From Zonotrichia leucophrys gambelii (lineage: Eukaryota; Chordata; Aves; Passeriformes; Passerellidae), in contig NW_026992295.1 in assembly GCF_028769735.1 (NCBI RefSeq), forward strand, positions 118,706 through 182,705: DNA of 64,000 nt, written 5' to 3'. A program made the translations under genes and the position numbers. Of the stretch, positions 21,123 to 32,084 are shown piece after piece; the first letter of the stretch is position 1; the number at the start of each line of letters is the position of its first letter. The notes beneath the pieces were generated by a model. The model saw only the letters and a program-made list of their open reading frames with translations, did not search any database and was not told the DNA's origin.

Positions 21123-21649
21123 ATAGGATGGAAACCACAGAGCCCTCATGTTTCAGGAGATGATGGACGGCAGCCTCCTGAGAGTAAGGTAAGCCTGACT
21201 TCTCTGTCCTGGCAGGTTTGCTTGGAGCAACCCTTGGATATTTGAAGTTATTAATCTGGTTTCCTAATTTCAGACATTTGTGACTGGAGAAGAGGAATGT
21301 TTTTCTTCCATAAAAAGAAAAGCAGAGAGCCCTTTCCAGTGTGTGGAGAACAGGTGAGTGCTGCCCCTCAGGAGTCAAAGACCAGTCAGACCTGTCTGTC
21401 CCGGCAACTTTTGTCTGGCAACAATCCTTAGATACTCAGAAATTTGGATTTTGGCCATGGATGCCTGGAAAAGATGGACAGTTCTTTTCCATAAAAAGAA
21501 AACCCCAGAGCCCCAGTGTTTCAGGGGCAGATGGGAGTGGCCTTCCACATTCCAAGGTCAGCCAGACCTGTCAGGTGATCCCTGGGAGGCCAAGGCAGCC
21601 ACACCTGCTTCATGTTCCCTTTTCTCCACAGGGAACAAGTAGCTGCTTG
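21123..21649. repeat. Companion satellite unit (left arm, outer)
   Basis: Contains about two and a half copies of a ~170-200-bp unit with the segments GAAACACTGGGGCTCTG, CTTCCTATGGAAAAGAACTGTCC, CCATGGCCAAAATT and GCCAGGACAGACAGGTCTGG in variable order and with mutations. It alternates with the 37-38-bp minisatellite. At 21,538-21,550 it holds the uninterrupted site where the right arm has a solo LTR. Confidence 0.75.
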
Positions 21650-22375
21650 CAGTGTCATAGCAGCTTCTTGCTTCCATGAGGCCTTGCAATGTCACAATGG
21701 TTTTCTTGCTTCCATGATGTCCCATGGTGCCATAACGGCCCCTTGATTACACAAGTCCTTAAGGATCGTAATGGTCTCCGTGGTTCCACAAGGCCTCACA
21801 GTGCCATAATGATTTATTGTTTCCATGAAGCCTTAGTGTGTCCAATGGCCCCTTGGTTACATTGGGGCCCAGTAGTGCAACAATGATGTCCTTGTTTCCA
21901 CAACTTCCCATAGTATCAGAATGGCCCCATGCTTCCATGAGACCCTGCAGGGTCACAATGTTCCTTTGGTTCCGTAGGGCCCCATAGTGTCACAGTGGTG
22001 TCCATGATTCCGTGGGGCCTTGCAATGCCACAATGCTCTCCAGGGATCCACAGTGCCTCGCAGGATCACAATGGCCCTTTGGCTCCATGAGGCCCTGAAA
22101 TGCAACAATGGTCTCTTGGCTCCACAAAGCCCTGCTGCTTCACACTGGGCCCTTGGGACCATGTGGTCCAACAGAGCCACAAAGATGTTCTTGGTTCCAC
22201 AAGGTCCCACAGTGTCACAATGGCCCCTTGGGTCCATGGTACCCTGCAGGGTCACAATGTTCCCCTTGGTTCCACAAGTTCCTACAGTGTAACAGGTTCC
22301 ACAAGGGCCTGCATTGTCACCATGGCTCATTGGTTCCACAATGCTCCGCAGTGTCACAATGGTCTCTATAGAAAG
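21650..22375 (-). repeat. 37-38-bp minisatellite, array B
   Basis: About 19 degenerate units in reverse orientation. Mirror of 37,920-38,650. Confidence 0.85.
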
Positions 22376-22689
22376 GGAAAAAGTGAGCCCCAGTGGTACA
22401 AAGGCAAATGAGAGGGAGTCACCAGAGGTCAGATCTAGTCAGACTTGACTGTATGGTCAGGTTTTGTCTGGCAGTAACCCTTGGGTATAGAGAATTTTAG
22501 ACGCAGAACCCCAATTTTGGCCATGGGTGCCTAGACAAGAAAGAAAGTTCTTTCCCATACAAATATAAGCACATGTGCTTCATGGTCAGATGAGAAGTGG
22601 CCCTTGACATGTCAAATTCAGGGAGACCTGTCAGACAGCCCCCAGGAGGCCAAACCAGGCAGACCTGTTCCATGTTCCATTGACTTCAT
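22376..22689. repeat. Companion satellite unit (left arm, inner)
   Basis: One to two copies of the companion unit. Mirror of 37,606-37,919. Confidence 0.75.
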
Positions 22690-23030
22690 GGGTCCTCACA
22701 CTGTCACAATGGTCTCCTTGATCCCATGAGGTCTGGCAATGTCACAGTGGCTTCTTGGTTTCATCAGCCCCAACAGTCACAAGGGTCCATTGGGCCCACA
22801 CAGCCCCACTGTGGAACAATGGCTTCTTGTTTCTATTTTAAATCAATCACAATCAAACCACAGTTTGATCATTGATCCTTGCTTCCATAGGGCCCATGAT
22901 TTGCACAATGGTCTCCTTGATTCCATGATTCCTGGATTCCACAGTCTCACCATAGTCTCTTTGGACCTGCATTGTCACAACTGACCCATGGTTCCATGAG
23001 GTTCCGCAGTGTCATCATGGTCGCTGTCAG
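22690..23030 (-). repeat. 37-38-bp minisatellite, array C
   Basis: About nine units, reverse orientation. Mirror of 37,290-37,605. One unit is interrupted by a short AT-rich insertion near 22,840-22,870. Confidence 0.8.
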
Positions 23031-23039
23031 AGGCTGGAT

Positions 23040-23310
23040 GAGATCGATGTCCCGAGACACCTTGGGATGCTCGGAATGCCCTGTGGGGCCAGGGCTAGGT
23101 CAGGCCTTGGTTTGTGGTGGGACAGAGCCCTGCCCCCAGCCCTGGCCCAGCAGAGCTGTCAATCACACAGCAGGGGGTGATGTTATCCCAGCTCTGATTA
23201 GCTTAGCTGCTAATCAGTCAATCACACACTGGCAGCTGGTGCTACCCTAGCTCATATTGGACAAGCAACTGGCAGTCCCACCCCAGGGGCGGGGCCATGA
23301 AGGCCCAGGG
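23040..23310. promoter_or_regulatory. CCAAT-box-rich segment (left arm)
   Basis: Repeated TGATTGAC/CCAATCA-type words and a TTAAAA near 23,310 give a promoter-like look. The mirror segment at 37,020-37,260 keeps two CCAATCA copies. It lies between the satellite arrays and a conserved splice donor. Function is inference. Confidence 0.4.
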
Positions 23311-23312
23311 GG

Positions 23313-23504
23313 TTAAAAGCCAGACCATGAGGCCAGACTATGATCTGGGTCCTGCCTTCTCTTGGGGTTCCTCCCTTGGGGATGCTGGAACCTGAGCAGT
23401 TGGTACCTATGTGTGTGTCTTTCTCTGGATCTTCTGTCTTTCTGTTGTTCTCTATTCCTTCTCCTTCTAATCCTACTCACCTGGAACATTTTTGGTAACT
23501 TCAC
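23313..23504 (-). other. Small conserved frame with splice donor (left arm)
   Basis: A minus-strand open stretch of about 63 codons, Arg/Lys/Asp-rich, is also open in the right arm (36,797-36,991) with the same end. Its upstream part contains ATGTTCCAG followed by GTGAGT, a consensus splice donor; the right arm has GTAAGT. The product is unknown, and the conserved donor suggests an exon end rather than a protein. Confidence 0.4.
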
Positions 23505-23537
23505 ATGTTAAGGGTTAAAGGTTTTTAGGTTAAATGT

Positions 23538-24175
23538 GTGGGAATCCAGGGCACAGAGAATATTTTTCTGTCTGCTCTGAGGGGTCCTGACCCCCAGAGA
23601 AACACTGCCTTTAACCTTCCCTCATGGAGAGGACTTCCAGGACTTTGAGACAGATTAGAATTTACCAAAGTGTGAAATAAATTAAAAGGTTGTATACCAT
23701 GTCCCTTGGGTGAGAAATTTATGTTTTGGGATTTTTAAGGGTCATCTAGATAGGAAGCAAAATGGAGGAATTTGGGTGTAGTCCCTTTCATCTTCTTCAT
23801 CTACTCCATTTTCTGCAGTGTTGGTGGCACAGGGTGATTGGTCAAGGAAAGCACAGTGCAGAGATTATGTGGACAGTCAAGGGATGAGTTATTGGTCGAT
23901 AAGGAGAGATAATATATGTTTTAAGAGTTAATTGGTAACTTTTAAAGACCTTGAAACCGAATATTTTGGGGCCATTTTGAGGTGTTTTTCTAGCATGCTG
24001 AGCCTGATGTGGACAGCAATGCAAAACTTGAGATAATATAAAAATAAACTAGAAGCTGAAGACCAAAAAGGTCCTCTGCATCTCCTTTTATCTGGCACTG
24101 AACTGCTCCAGGAAGGTTTCCCCCATCCAGGCAGCCCCCAGAATGGTCCAAGGTAAAACAAACATCAATAACTGG
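23538..24175 (+). mobile_element. LTR-like sequence
   Basis: Begins TGTGTGGGAATCC exactly where the inverted-arm match ends and carries AATAAA near 24,045. A TGGTACCCTGAC soon after the presumed end (near 24,172) could be a primer-binding site. No target duplication was found. Family not assigned. Confidence 0.5.
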
Positions 24176-24189
24176 TACCCTGACAATAT

Positions 24190-24500
24190 TTTTAATTAGC
24201 TGGTTTTTCCATAAAGTTGTTTACTGAAGGGTGTTGCTTTAATTGGCCAATCACGTGAAATCTGTTGATTAAATGACCAATGAGGTCCACCTGTAGCAAA
24301 GCAAGGTGTAAAAGAAGAGGATTGAAAAAACAGGTGGCTTTTAGCCCTTAGATGTCTGATCTGAGTCTATGTCATCTCTGACTCAACAGGGATGTTTGGG
24401 GATCTCTGGGGGCTATTGGGAATCCTTTCTGCACCTCGACACCCAAAAGGAGCTTCTCTAATAAATTTTGCCTGAAGCTCCCACTGTGCCCATGACAGGA
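24190..24500 (+). mobile_element. Second LTR-like sequence
   Basis: Contains CCAAT boxes (GGCCAATCAC, GACCAATGAG), a purine-rich stretch and AATAAA near 24,459, as in an LTR U3-R. The ends are not defined, and it may belong with the previous element. Confidence 0.35.
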
Positions 24501-24504
24501 ACCC

Positions 24505-24820
24505 CTGTCATGGGGTTTCCCAGTTTCTGGGACATCCCGGCTCTTTGGCAGCCTGGGGACTCCTGGGATGTCACCGTGGAGCCCCCGTGAGTGTCTGTGA
24601 CAGATCGGTGCCTTTGCAGTCCAAGGTCCCCTGGGATGTCACCATGGAATGGCTGTGACTGCCTCTGACCACAGGGCTCTTTACCATCCTCAGAAAGCCC
24701 TGGGAGGCCTCCATGGAGCCCCTGTGTCTACCTGTGACATTCCAGCTCTTGAACAGCCTGGAGACTCTTGGAAAGTCCCCATGGAACCCCTCTGAGGGCC
24801 TGTGACAAATCTGACCCTTA
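24505..24820. repeat. ~75-bp minisatellite
   Basis: Four degenerate units built on CTGGGATGTCACCATGGA..CCCTGTGA..CTGTGAC. The right end is the target of the miniature ERV insertion. Confidence 0.6.
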
Positions 24821-24825
24821 GCAGG

Positions 24826-26131
24826 TGTCATGGTTTGACCAGGAAGAAGTTGGAATTCTGGGAAGCTGTGGTCAAACCAATGAAGGTTTTGAGTTTCATA
24901 CTGACACCTGGTGTAGCCAGTGGGGTTTGGACACACCTCCGAGAATACACAGGGGTTAAAAGCAGGGCACTGCCCTGGCACTTCCTCTTTGGACATCGTC
25001 GGGCAAGGAGTTCAGATCTCTCTCCTCCCCCGCCCAGCCTGTTGCTGCTGGGCGGGGGAGGGGCCAGCCATGCGGTAAGGCCTGGGGCCTGGACAGAGGG
25101 GGCTTCGGGGGGGGCTCCAAGGATGGAAGGGTGGGGGAGCCCCAAGAGACATCGAGCCCTCGAGCAGCCAGCCCCCCTTCCCCCCCAGGAGAGCAGCCAG
25201 CGAGAAGGGGGAGGAAGACTGCCCGGCCGCAGCGGCAGCGTGTGGGCAGCGTGCGTGGGAGCCGTTCGACAGACAGAGACTGAAAACTTTTAACCCTTTC
25301 TTGCATGATTGGGGCCTTACAAAAATGCTAATCCTCCTCGAAGCTGAATAAGAAGGGAGATGAGAGATGAGATGACTTGGCTCGGAGATTGTGGAGATGA
25401 TTGGATGGGGAGAGATGATTTGGAGTGGCCTTTTGGCTGGACTTTTTCTTGTAGCCATGGACTCAGTTGTTCCTGTGACATAGACTGCATTTAGGGGGAG
25501 GCATTGCCTCAAAACCAGGAGGGTTCATTTGTGAGGACCCCCCGGCCCCAGGGGGTTGGAAATATATGGGGGGGACAGTTGTCCCAAAAGCAGAGACTGT
25601 GCCTTTTTGGAGTGAGACAAGGCATCCTTGAAAGACCACCCTAAAAGCAGCTCTGGCCATGTCTCGGTGGTGAGAGCACTGAGCATGGAAGGAACATGTC
25701 ACAAGCGGCAAAATGGACTTTCCGGGCGGTGCCGAAGTGACAAGGAAGCATCCGGGATTTCAGTGTGCTTCCAGAAGCCTATGGAACAAGAAGGACTCCT
25801 TTTCCTCTTCATGAACTGATGTTTGAGTATACTAAAGTGTAGTGTCGTGATGGGCTGGGCAGTTGGTGTTTTTTGAGAGAATGTATTGGATTGGGAAAGT
25901 CAGGGAGTGGGGAGGAGGAAAAGTGGTTTTTGTAAGGTTTTCAATTTTTTTTTTCTTTTTTTTTTTCCCTTATAGTCTTTCCTATTTTTTCCTGTAGTTT
26001 TAGGTAATAAAGTGTTATTTATGTTTAAGTTGGAGCCTGTTTTGCTTATTCCTGGTCACATCTCACAGCAGACACCAGGGTGAGGCATTTTCATGGGGGC
26101 ACTGGCTCTGTGCCAGGCTCAAACCATGACA
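24826..26131 (+). repeat. 5' LTR of the miniature ERV
   Basis: 1,306 bp with AATAAA at 26,006-26,011 shortly after a T-rich run. The body holds a GC-rich block (25,000-25,260) whose long open frames on both strands come from base composition. Confidence 0.9.
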
Positions 26132-26136
26132 TTTTT

Positions 26137-26168
26137 TGGTTCCCTGGACCGGGAAATCGAATCACGGG
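26137..26168 (+). other. tRNA-Glu-type primer-binding site
   Basis: TGGTTCCCTGGACCGGGAAA and the following TCGAATCACGGG match the reverse complement of the tRNA-Glu 3' end over about 30 bases, apart from single-base insertions. The site starts five bases after the LTR. Confidence 0.85.
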
Positions 26169-26317
26169 AGAATGATGAGGTAAAGCTGTGAGATGAGACC
26201 AAGAAGAATAAGGAAAGCATGTACTAAGTTAAGGTAGATAGATAGTCATAGTGAATCTAAGGTATTGTTGTGTAGAAGTGTTTTGTAATTTTGTTGATAA
26301 TTTTAGAAAGTGTATTC

Positions 26318-26337
26318 TCAGAAGGTGAAGAGTGGAG
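26318..26337 (+). other. Polypurine tract of the miniature ERV
   Basis: AGAAGGTGAAGAGTGGAG ends exactly at the TG of the second LTR. Confidence 0.8.
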
Positions 26338-27646
26338 TGTCATGGTTTGACCAGGAAGAAGTGGGAATTCTGAGAAGCTGTGGTCAAACCAATGAAGGTT
26401 TTGAGTTTCATACTGACACCTGGTGTAGCCAGTGGGGTTTGGACACACCTCCGAGAATACACAGGGGTTAAAAGCAGGGCACTGCCCTGGCACTTCCTCT
26501 TTGGACATCGTCGGGCGAGGAGTTCAGATCTCTCTCCTCCCCCGCCCAGCCTGTTGCTGCTGGGCGGGGGAGGGGCCAGCCATGCGGTAAGGCCTGGGGC
26601 CTGGACAGAGGGGGCTTCGGGGGGGGGCTCCAAGGATGGAAGGGTGGGGGAGCCCCAAGAGACATCGAGCCCTCGAGCAGCCAGCCCCCCCTTCCCCCCC
26701 CCGGGAGAGCAGCCAGCGAGAAGGGGGAGAAGACTGCCCGGCCGCAGCGGCAGCGTGTGGGCAGCGTGCGTGGGAGCCGTTCGACAGACAGAGACTGAAA
26801 ACTTTTAACCCTTTCTTGCATGATTGGGGCCTTACAAAAATGCTAATCCTCCTCGAAGCTGAATAAGAAGGGAGATGAGAGATGAGATGACTTGGCTCGG
26901 AGATTGTGGAGATGATTGGATGGGGAGAGATGATTTGGAGTGGCCTTTTGGCTGGACTTTTTTCTTGTAGCCATGGACTCAGTTGTTCCTGTGACACAGA
27001 CTGCATTTAGGGGGAGGCAGTGCCTCAAAACCAGGAGGGTTCATTTGTGAGGACCCCCCGGCCCCAGGGGGTTGGAAATATATGGGGGGGACAGTTGTCC
27101 CAAAAGCAGAGACTGTGCCTTTTTGGAGTGAGACAAGGCATCCTTGAAAGACCACCCTAAAAGCAGCTCTGGCCATGTCTCGGTGGTGAGAGCACTGAGC
27201 ATGGAAGGAACATGTCACAAGCGGCAAATGGACTTTCCGGGCGGTGCCGAAGTGACAAGGAAGCATCCGGGATTTCAGTGTGCTTCCAGAAGCCTATGGA
27301 ACAAGAAGGACTCCCTTTCCTCTTCATGAACTGATGTTTGAGTATACTAAAGTGTAGTGTCGTGATGGGCTGGGCAGTTGGTGTTTTTTTGAGAGAATGT
27401 ATTGGATTGGGAAAGTCAGGGAGTGGGGAGGAGGAAAAGTGGTTTTTGTAAGGTTTTCAATTTTTTTTTCTTTTTTTTTTTTCCTTATAGTCTTTCCTAT
27501 TTTTTCCTGTAGTTTTAGGTAATAAAGTGTTATTTATGTTTAAGTTGGAGCCTGTTTTGCTTATTCCTGGTCACATCTCACAGCAGACACCAGGGTGAGG
27601 CATTTTCATGGGGGCACTGGCTCTGTGCCAGGCTCAAACCATGACA
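26338..27646 (+). repeat. 3' LTR of the miniature ERV
   Basis: 1,309 bp with AATAAA at 27,521-27,526. Nearly identical to 24,826-26,131. Confidence 0.9.
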
Positions 27647-27683
27647 GCAGGCAACCATCACCAGGACCATGTTGCTATGCTCA

Positions 27684-28188
27684 GTTTCCATGGCAACCGT
27701 CACCAGCCCCATGTTGCTATGCTCAGTCCCTTGGCAGCTCCATGGAGACCCCATGCCAGGGGTGGTTGCCATGGACACCAGCTCAGGCCTGCAGCCAGAG
27801 CCTGTTGCCATGGCAGCCATTGGCCGCCCCATCCCCAAGCTCATGGGATCCCAGAACCACAGAATTGGCTGAGCTGGGAGGGACCCATCAGGATCCTCCA
27901 GTCCAACTGCTGGCCCTGCACAGGACACCCCAACAATGCCAGCCTGGGCCTGGCAGCGCTGTCCAAACGCTGCTGCAGCTCAGAGAGCCCTGGAGCTGGG
28001 ACCCTTCCCTGGGGAGCCTGGGCAGGGCCCCAGCAGCCTCTGGGCAAAAACCTTTTCCTGACACCCAACCTGAGCCTGCCCTGACTCAGCTGCAGCCGTT
28101 CCCTCCACTCCTGTCCCTGGGCACCAGAGGGAAGAGGTTCCCACAGCCCCAGCCAGGGACCCGCTCCCAAGGCTGTTGCCATGGCCAC
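27684..28188. repeat. Cluster of X-box (RFX-like) palindromic words
   Basis: GTTTCCATGGCAAC at 27,684-27,697 and GTTGCCATGG followed by ACAC, CAGC or CCAC at 27,775, 27,804 and 28,175 are near-matches to the RFX X-box palindrome. Three fall within about 135 bp of repetitive sequence, and the last is beyond a CR1 fragment. Binding is inference. Confidence 0.5.
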
Positions 28189-28190
28189 CA
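27845..28190 (-). mobile_element. CR1 LINE 3' fragment
   Basis: Carries the familiar CR1 3' sequence in reverse: CACAGAATTGGCTGAGCTGG, GAGGGACCCATCAGGATC, then the CCCAACAATGCC and TGCTGCAGCTCAGAGAGCCC parts. Non-coding truncated copy. Confidence 0.75.
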
Positions 28191-28751
28191 GGGCTGGGAC
28201 CAGCTGGGATGCTCGGTTTTCAGGGGCCGGGGTTCAGGAATGGGATTCCCCAATTTCCTGCTCCTGCTAAAACTGCGCTGCCCTCCTGCCTCCCATGGAA
28301 AGCACAAAAGGCAAAGATCCCGGGCTGGGATAAGAACAATTTATTTGGAACAGCAACAAGATAAGGAAGAAACAGAAGCAGAAACAATACTGATAAGAGA
28401 TAAGAAAAAGGGAAAACTACAACACAACTGCCTGGCTCTTCCTGGCCACAATTTCCCCCTGCCTGGAAAGGACACCCTTCTCCTCAGGGAGAGAGAGGGT
28501 CCCTTTCCTGACCCTGGCAATGTTCTGAGGTGAGACTGAATGTAATGACAGGGCCGTGGCCAGATCCTCATGTTCTTCAATCCCACATCAGATCATTGGC
28601 AGGGGCAGGAAAAGGGACAGCTGTCTTCCCAGAATGGATCACAGGGAAAATGGATCACCAGGGCTCTTCCCAAAATGGGTCCTCCAATGGCAGATGAAAC
28701 TGGAACTGGGCATGAAGTCCTTCTGGAGTCAGGGCTCTCGCAGGGCTTCCC

Positions 28752-29831
28752 TTACTGGTGCCTCTGCTGGTACATGGTCAAGTCAGAGTTCTGGGTGAAG
28801 CTCTTCCCACACTGGGAACACTCGTAGGGCCTCTCCCCAGTGTGGATGCGCCGGTGCCTGATGAGGAAGAAGTTGTGCTTGAAGCCCTTCCCACAGTCAG
28901 GGCAGTGGAACGGCCTCTCGTCAGTGTGACTCCACTCATGCAGACGGAGATTTGAGCTGGTCTGAAACCTCTTCCCACACAGGGGACACTCATAGGGCCT
29001 CTCCCCAGTGTGGATGCGCTGGTGGATGATGAGGTGGGAGATGCGCTTGAAGCCCTTCCCATAGTCAGGGTAGCAGAAGGGCCTCTCATCCATGTGAATC
29101 CGCTGGTGCCTGAGGAGATCGGAGCTGATCCGAAACCTCTTCTGACACTGGGGACACTCATAGGGACTCTCCCCAGTGTGGATGCGTTGGTGGGTCACAA
29201 GGGTGGATCTGTAGCTGCAGCCCTTCCCACATTCCCCACACTCGTAGGCCCATTCCCTGGTGTGGATAATCTGGTGGCTGCTCTGCCTGAACCTCTTCCC
29301 TCACTCCAAGCACTTGTGGGACTTCTCCCCATCATGAAGCTGCTCCTGGGCCATCAGCTCTGACCTCTGGCAGGAGCTCTGTCCACCTTCCTGGCACAGG
29401 GTGGATCTTTCCTCAGAGCACCCTGGGCTGGGGTTGGAGCCCCTCCTCCTGTGGAATCTCTGGGAATTTTCCTCTCCATTCAATTCATGTGCCATGGAGC
29501 CTCTCAAAACAGCTGCTTCTATGAGGTTCTGCCATGGGGTTTTATCCTCCCTGGTCTTCATCCTCAGTTCCTTCCCTGGGGGAGGAAGGACAAGGAGAGG
29601 ATGAGATTTGCCTCCATGCCAGAGGGAAGGGGAAGGAGATCCCTCCAATGCATCCCCAGCAAGACGGGGTTGGCACTGGGGCTGTCCTGCAGCCAGGGGC
29701 CGTGCTGGGCTGGGAGCTGGAGGAGGAGAGAGGGGGAAAGGGCCACTGACTTCCTCCTCACCTGCCTGGGTGTCCTGGGGCATTGTGTCAGTTTGAAAAG
29801 ACAGGTGTCTGCTAAGGAAGGCGGGAGACAT
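28752..29831 (-). pseudogene. C2H2 zinc-finger gene A (single nonsense codon)
   Basis: The minus strand is one continuous frame from 29,831 to 28,752 except for a TGA at 29,301-29,303. It has an acidic/Pro-rich N-terminal region of about 175 residues and seven C2H2 fingers with His-Thr-Gly-Glu-type linkers, a probable sequence-specific DNA-binding nuclear protein. The TGA takes the place of the second zinc-binding Cys of finger 1. Finger 4 has lost both Cys (Tyr instead) and finger 7 lost a His (Tyr). No KRAB or SCAN domain is seen in this exon. It is the inverted partner of 32,548-33,680. A minus-strand 3' region extends to about 28,560. Confidence 0.85.
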
Positions 29832-29949
29832 CCTTGAAACGGAAAATGTTAATCCCTTCCCTTGGAATTATAATTTTCAAAGTAAGGGGCTGTCAAGCAA
29901 AATCTGTGGGAGGAGGAATAACAGTTCTTCGGCAGGAAAATTAAAAATA

Positions 29950-30380
29950 CAAATGAAATAGTATTAAAAATCTACTTGCAGTGTCAGAATGCAACCTGAA
30001 ACCCTGTGGGTCAGAGTGTTGGTAGCACTCCTGTTAAAGGGTGGCTGCAGTGCTCCTGGAGTGACAGAGGTGGTTTTGTTAGAGCAGCGATCCTGCAGAA
30101 GGATGGAGTTTTCCTCTGAAGGTCCAGTGGTGGTGTAGATCAGCCTGGTCTTCCTTTGGGATCCAGTGGAGCTGAAAGCTGCTCTTCTGGGTGTCCTGTG
30201 GGAGAAGGCTGACTCTGTTGTTCATATCCTCAGATTATATCCAGGTAGGAATGTTTGGCTCCTCCCTCTGCGTGGAGTTTCTCACAATGGGATGATGTAA
30301 TTTTTATCAGTGACACTCAATGGCCCATTACCAGAGGATATCTCCCTGGAGGAAGGATTCCTTGTGTAAGAGATAAAGTA
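29950..30380 (-). repeat. Inner inverted repeat, left copy
   Basis: Reverse complement of 32,085-32,500 with many changes. Shared segments include the CCATTGTG-GGATG motif and GATATAATCTGAGG/GGATATAAGC parts. It lies upstream of zinc-finger gene A, as its partner does for gene B. It may be an LTR or an upstream exon/promoter block. Confidence 0.6.
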
Positions 30381-31728
30381 AACTGCTCAATTAATAAATG
30401 ATAATTGCCCCACCTTTAACAGATGGTAATTGAACACACACTCAGCTAAACCTGAGACACTGTTCCAGCCTTGGAAGGCAGGATTTGGTACCAGGACTTG
30501 TTAGGGAATGCAACCCTGACTGAAGGCAGAGATAGAATCTCCAGAGCCTGCAGCCAGAAATGCAAAGTTGTGTGATAATCATTTCAACATCTTCTCTTTT
30601 GGAATTATTTACTAATGATTATTTGCTTTGCCTATCTAATATTTTTGTAAATTTTTGAAAACTTGCATTATCTAAATTAGCCTGTTCCTTAATTTAAGTT
30701 GGTGTCTGTGTCTTTGGTGCTGGCCCTGCCCACCAGTGAAACAGGGCCTCATCCTGCCTAAGTGTTACCTGGGGAGACAAAAGCGCTCACTCCAAAATTC
30801 CCCCCTTCCTCCTTGTTCCCCCCATTTCATACACTGATCATGATGTGCTCTGGTCTGGGGTATCCCTGGGGTCAGCTGGGGTCACCTGTCTGGGCTCTGT
30901 CCCCTTGCAACCTCCCCCACACCCTCAGCCCCTCCCCAGCATGGCTGGACAAGGGGCAGGACAGGCCTTGGCTCAGTGCAAGGTCAGCAAGAACAAAACC
31001 ATCTCTGTGTGCTCAGCCCTGTGCTCAGCACCCGGTCCCAGCATTTCCTCTGCTCCCACCCCGGACCCCCCCTTTCCCACCTTTCTGCCCCACGGCCCCC
31101 ATAGCACCAGCTGACAATAAAGCAATTCTATGTCAATTCCAAGTTTCATTGGTTCCTGCACAGCTCCAGCTCAGCTGCTGGCAGGTTCCAATAAAAGAAA
31201 AGTGCAAATTCAGCCCAATACAGATATTATTAAAAGGAAGGGGAAGCTCTGTGTAGCTGTCACAAAGGTGACAGAGATGAAGAGAATAATGATTCTCACA
31301 TTTTCCAAGGAACTTAAGCCTGGGAATTCAGTAGTTAATTGGGAATTTAGCTACTGGAGCTGGGCTTCTTGTAGGACTTTCAGCAGCCCCTTGTGTTCCT
31401 CACCATGGGGTGAATGAACCTTGTCAGTCTTGCTGGTATCATTTGCTCCCTTTCCTCCAGTGATTTTAACAAACTTTTCAAGCAAGGACAACAAAATATT
31501 TCCTTTATACTGGCCACCCACAACAGCCATTTTTCTCATTAGTTCTCTCGTAGGTCGCTCAGAGGAAGCTGCATCCAAGTTTCAAGAGAGAACCACAACC
31601 TCCTCAGAGGAGGGAACCATGATGTTGTCAAAGGCACACAGAGAACAGCGCCTAAACACACTGTGCCAAAATAATGTTGCAATCTGGTTAAGAAGATTGT
31701 TAGAGAGATGCCTCTGCACCGATTAATG
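30381..31728. other. No recognised gene
   Basis: Unique-looking sequence between the zinc-finger copies, with AATAAA near 31,116 following a C-rich block. A 75-codon minus-strand frame at 31,351-31,578 has no recognised similarity. Possibly old ERV or LTR material. Confidence 0.4.
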
Positions 31729-32045
31729 TGCTAACAAGACGAAATCCATCGTGGATTTTATTGAACAATAAATGTGAGATAGAGAGAGTGTTGGAAAGAA
31801 AAAGAAAAGGGGAGAGAGCAAGGGAGTGACAGGGACAGAGACCTCCCTGGCGCAGGGCCAAGTGTGACATTGTCCCCTGTGTGTGCGGCCTTCCTGGGGT
31901 GGGGGTTTTACACCTGAGCCAGTTTGGGTAAGGGGGGTGGTGTTCACCCCCTGAGCAGGGATTACCCCACTTTTTCAGGTTGTAATGCAAGATGTAACCA
32001 AATGCATGTTTTCAATCCCCATCTTCATCAACTGCTATAAAAAGG
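31729..32045 (-). mobile_element. LTR-like sequence
   Basis: On the minus strand a C/T-rich stretch is followed by AATAAA signals (near 31,758-31,770) and an end ...TTGTTAGCA, the look of an LTR R-U5. No target duplication was found, so the limits are approximate. Confidence 0.45.
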
Positions 32046-32084
32046 CAGGCAGTGTTCTTTATCTCTTCCATGACTCAGCCCTGA

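Larger units (their letters stand above)
14550..23537. repeat. Left arm of a large imperfect inverted duplication
   Basis: This ~9-kb arm is colinear, in reverse complement, with 36,770-45,395. Shared blocks in order are the OR 3' flank and coding exon, OR 5' exon, ~150-bp tandem repeat, env fragment, gag fragment, LTR with PBS, minisatellite, companion unit, minisatellite, companion unit, minisatellite and a CCAAT-rich unique segment. The inner match ends in GGTTTTTAGGTTAAA at about 23,537, where an LTR-like sequence starts. The arms are diverged by many substitutions and indels. The spacer is about 13.2 kb. Confidence 0.85.
24826..27646 (+). mobile_element. Miniature non-coding ERV (TRIM/LARD-like)
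   Basis: Two long LTRs (1,306 and 1,309 bp) enclose only 206 bp. The element has an exact 5-bp target duplication GCAGG (24,821-24,825 and 27,647-27,651), LTR ends TGTCATGG...CCATGACA, a tRNA-Glu-type primer-binding site right after the first LTR, and a purine-rich tract right before the second. No gag, pol or env is present. By eye the LTRs differ by about six substitutions plus homopolymer indels, so it is young. It must have been mobilised by proteins of another ERV. Confidence 0.93.

Noticed and set aside
22020..22411. Several 80-100-codon overlapping frames that look repetitive
   Set aside because: They are translations of the 37-38-bp minisatellite, whose period is not a multiple of three.
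24802..25293. A 163-codon frame in the 5' LTR of the miniature ERV
   Set aside because: It starts outside the LTR, the equivalent frame in the second LTR differs through homopolymer indels, and there is no known domain.
28778..29161. Frames antisense or out of frame to the zinc fingers
   Set aside because: They are shadows of the finger repeats, repeated with the same 84-base period.
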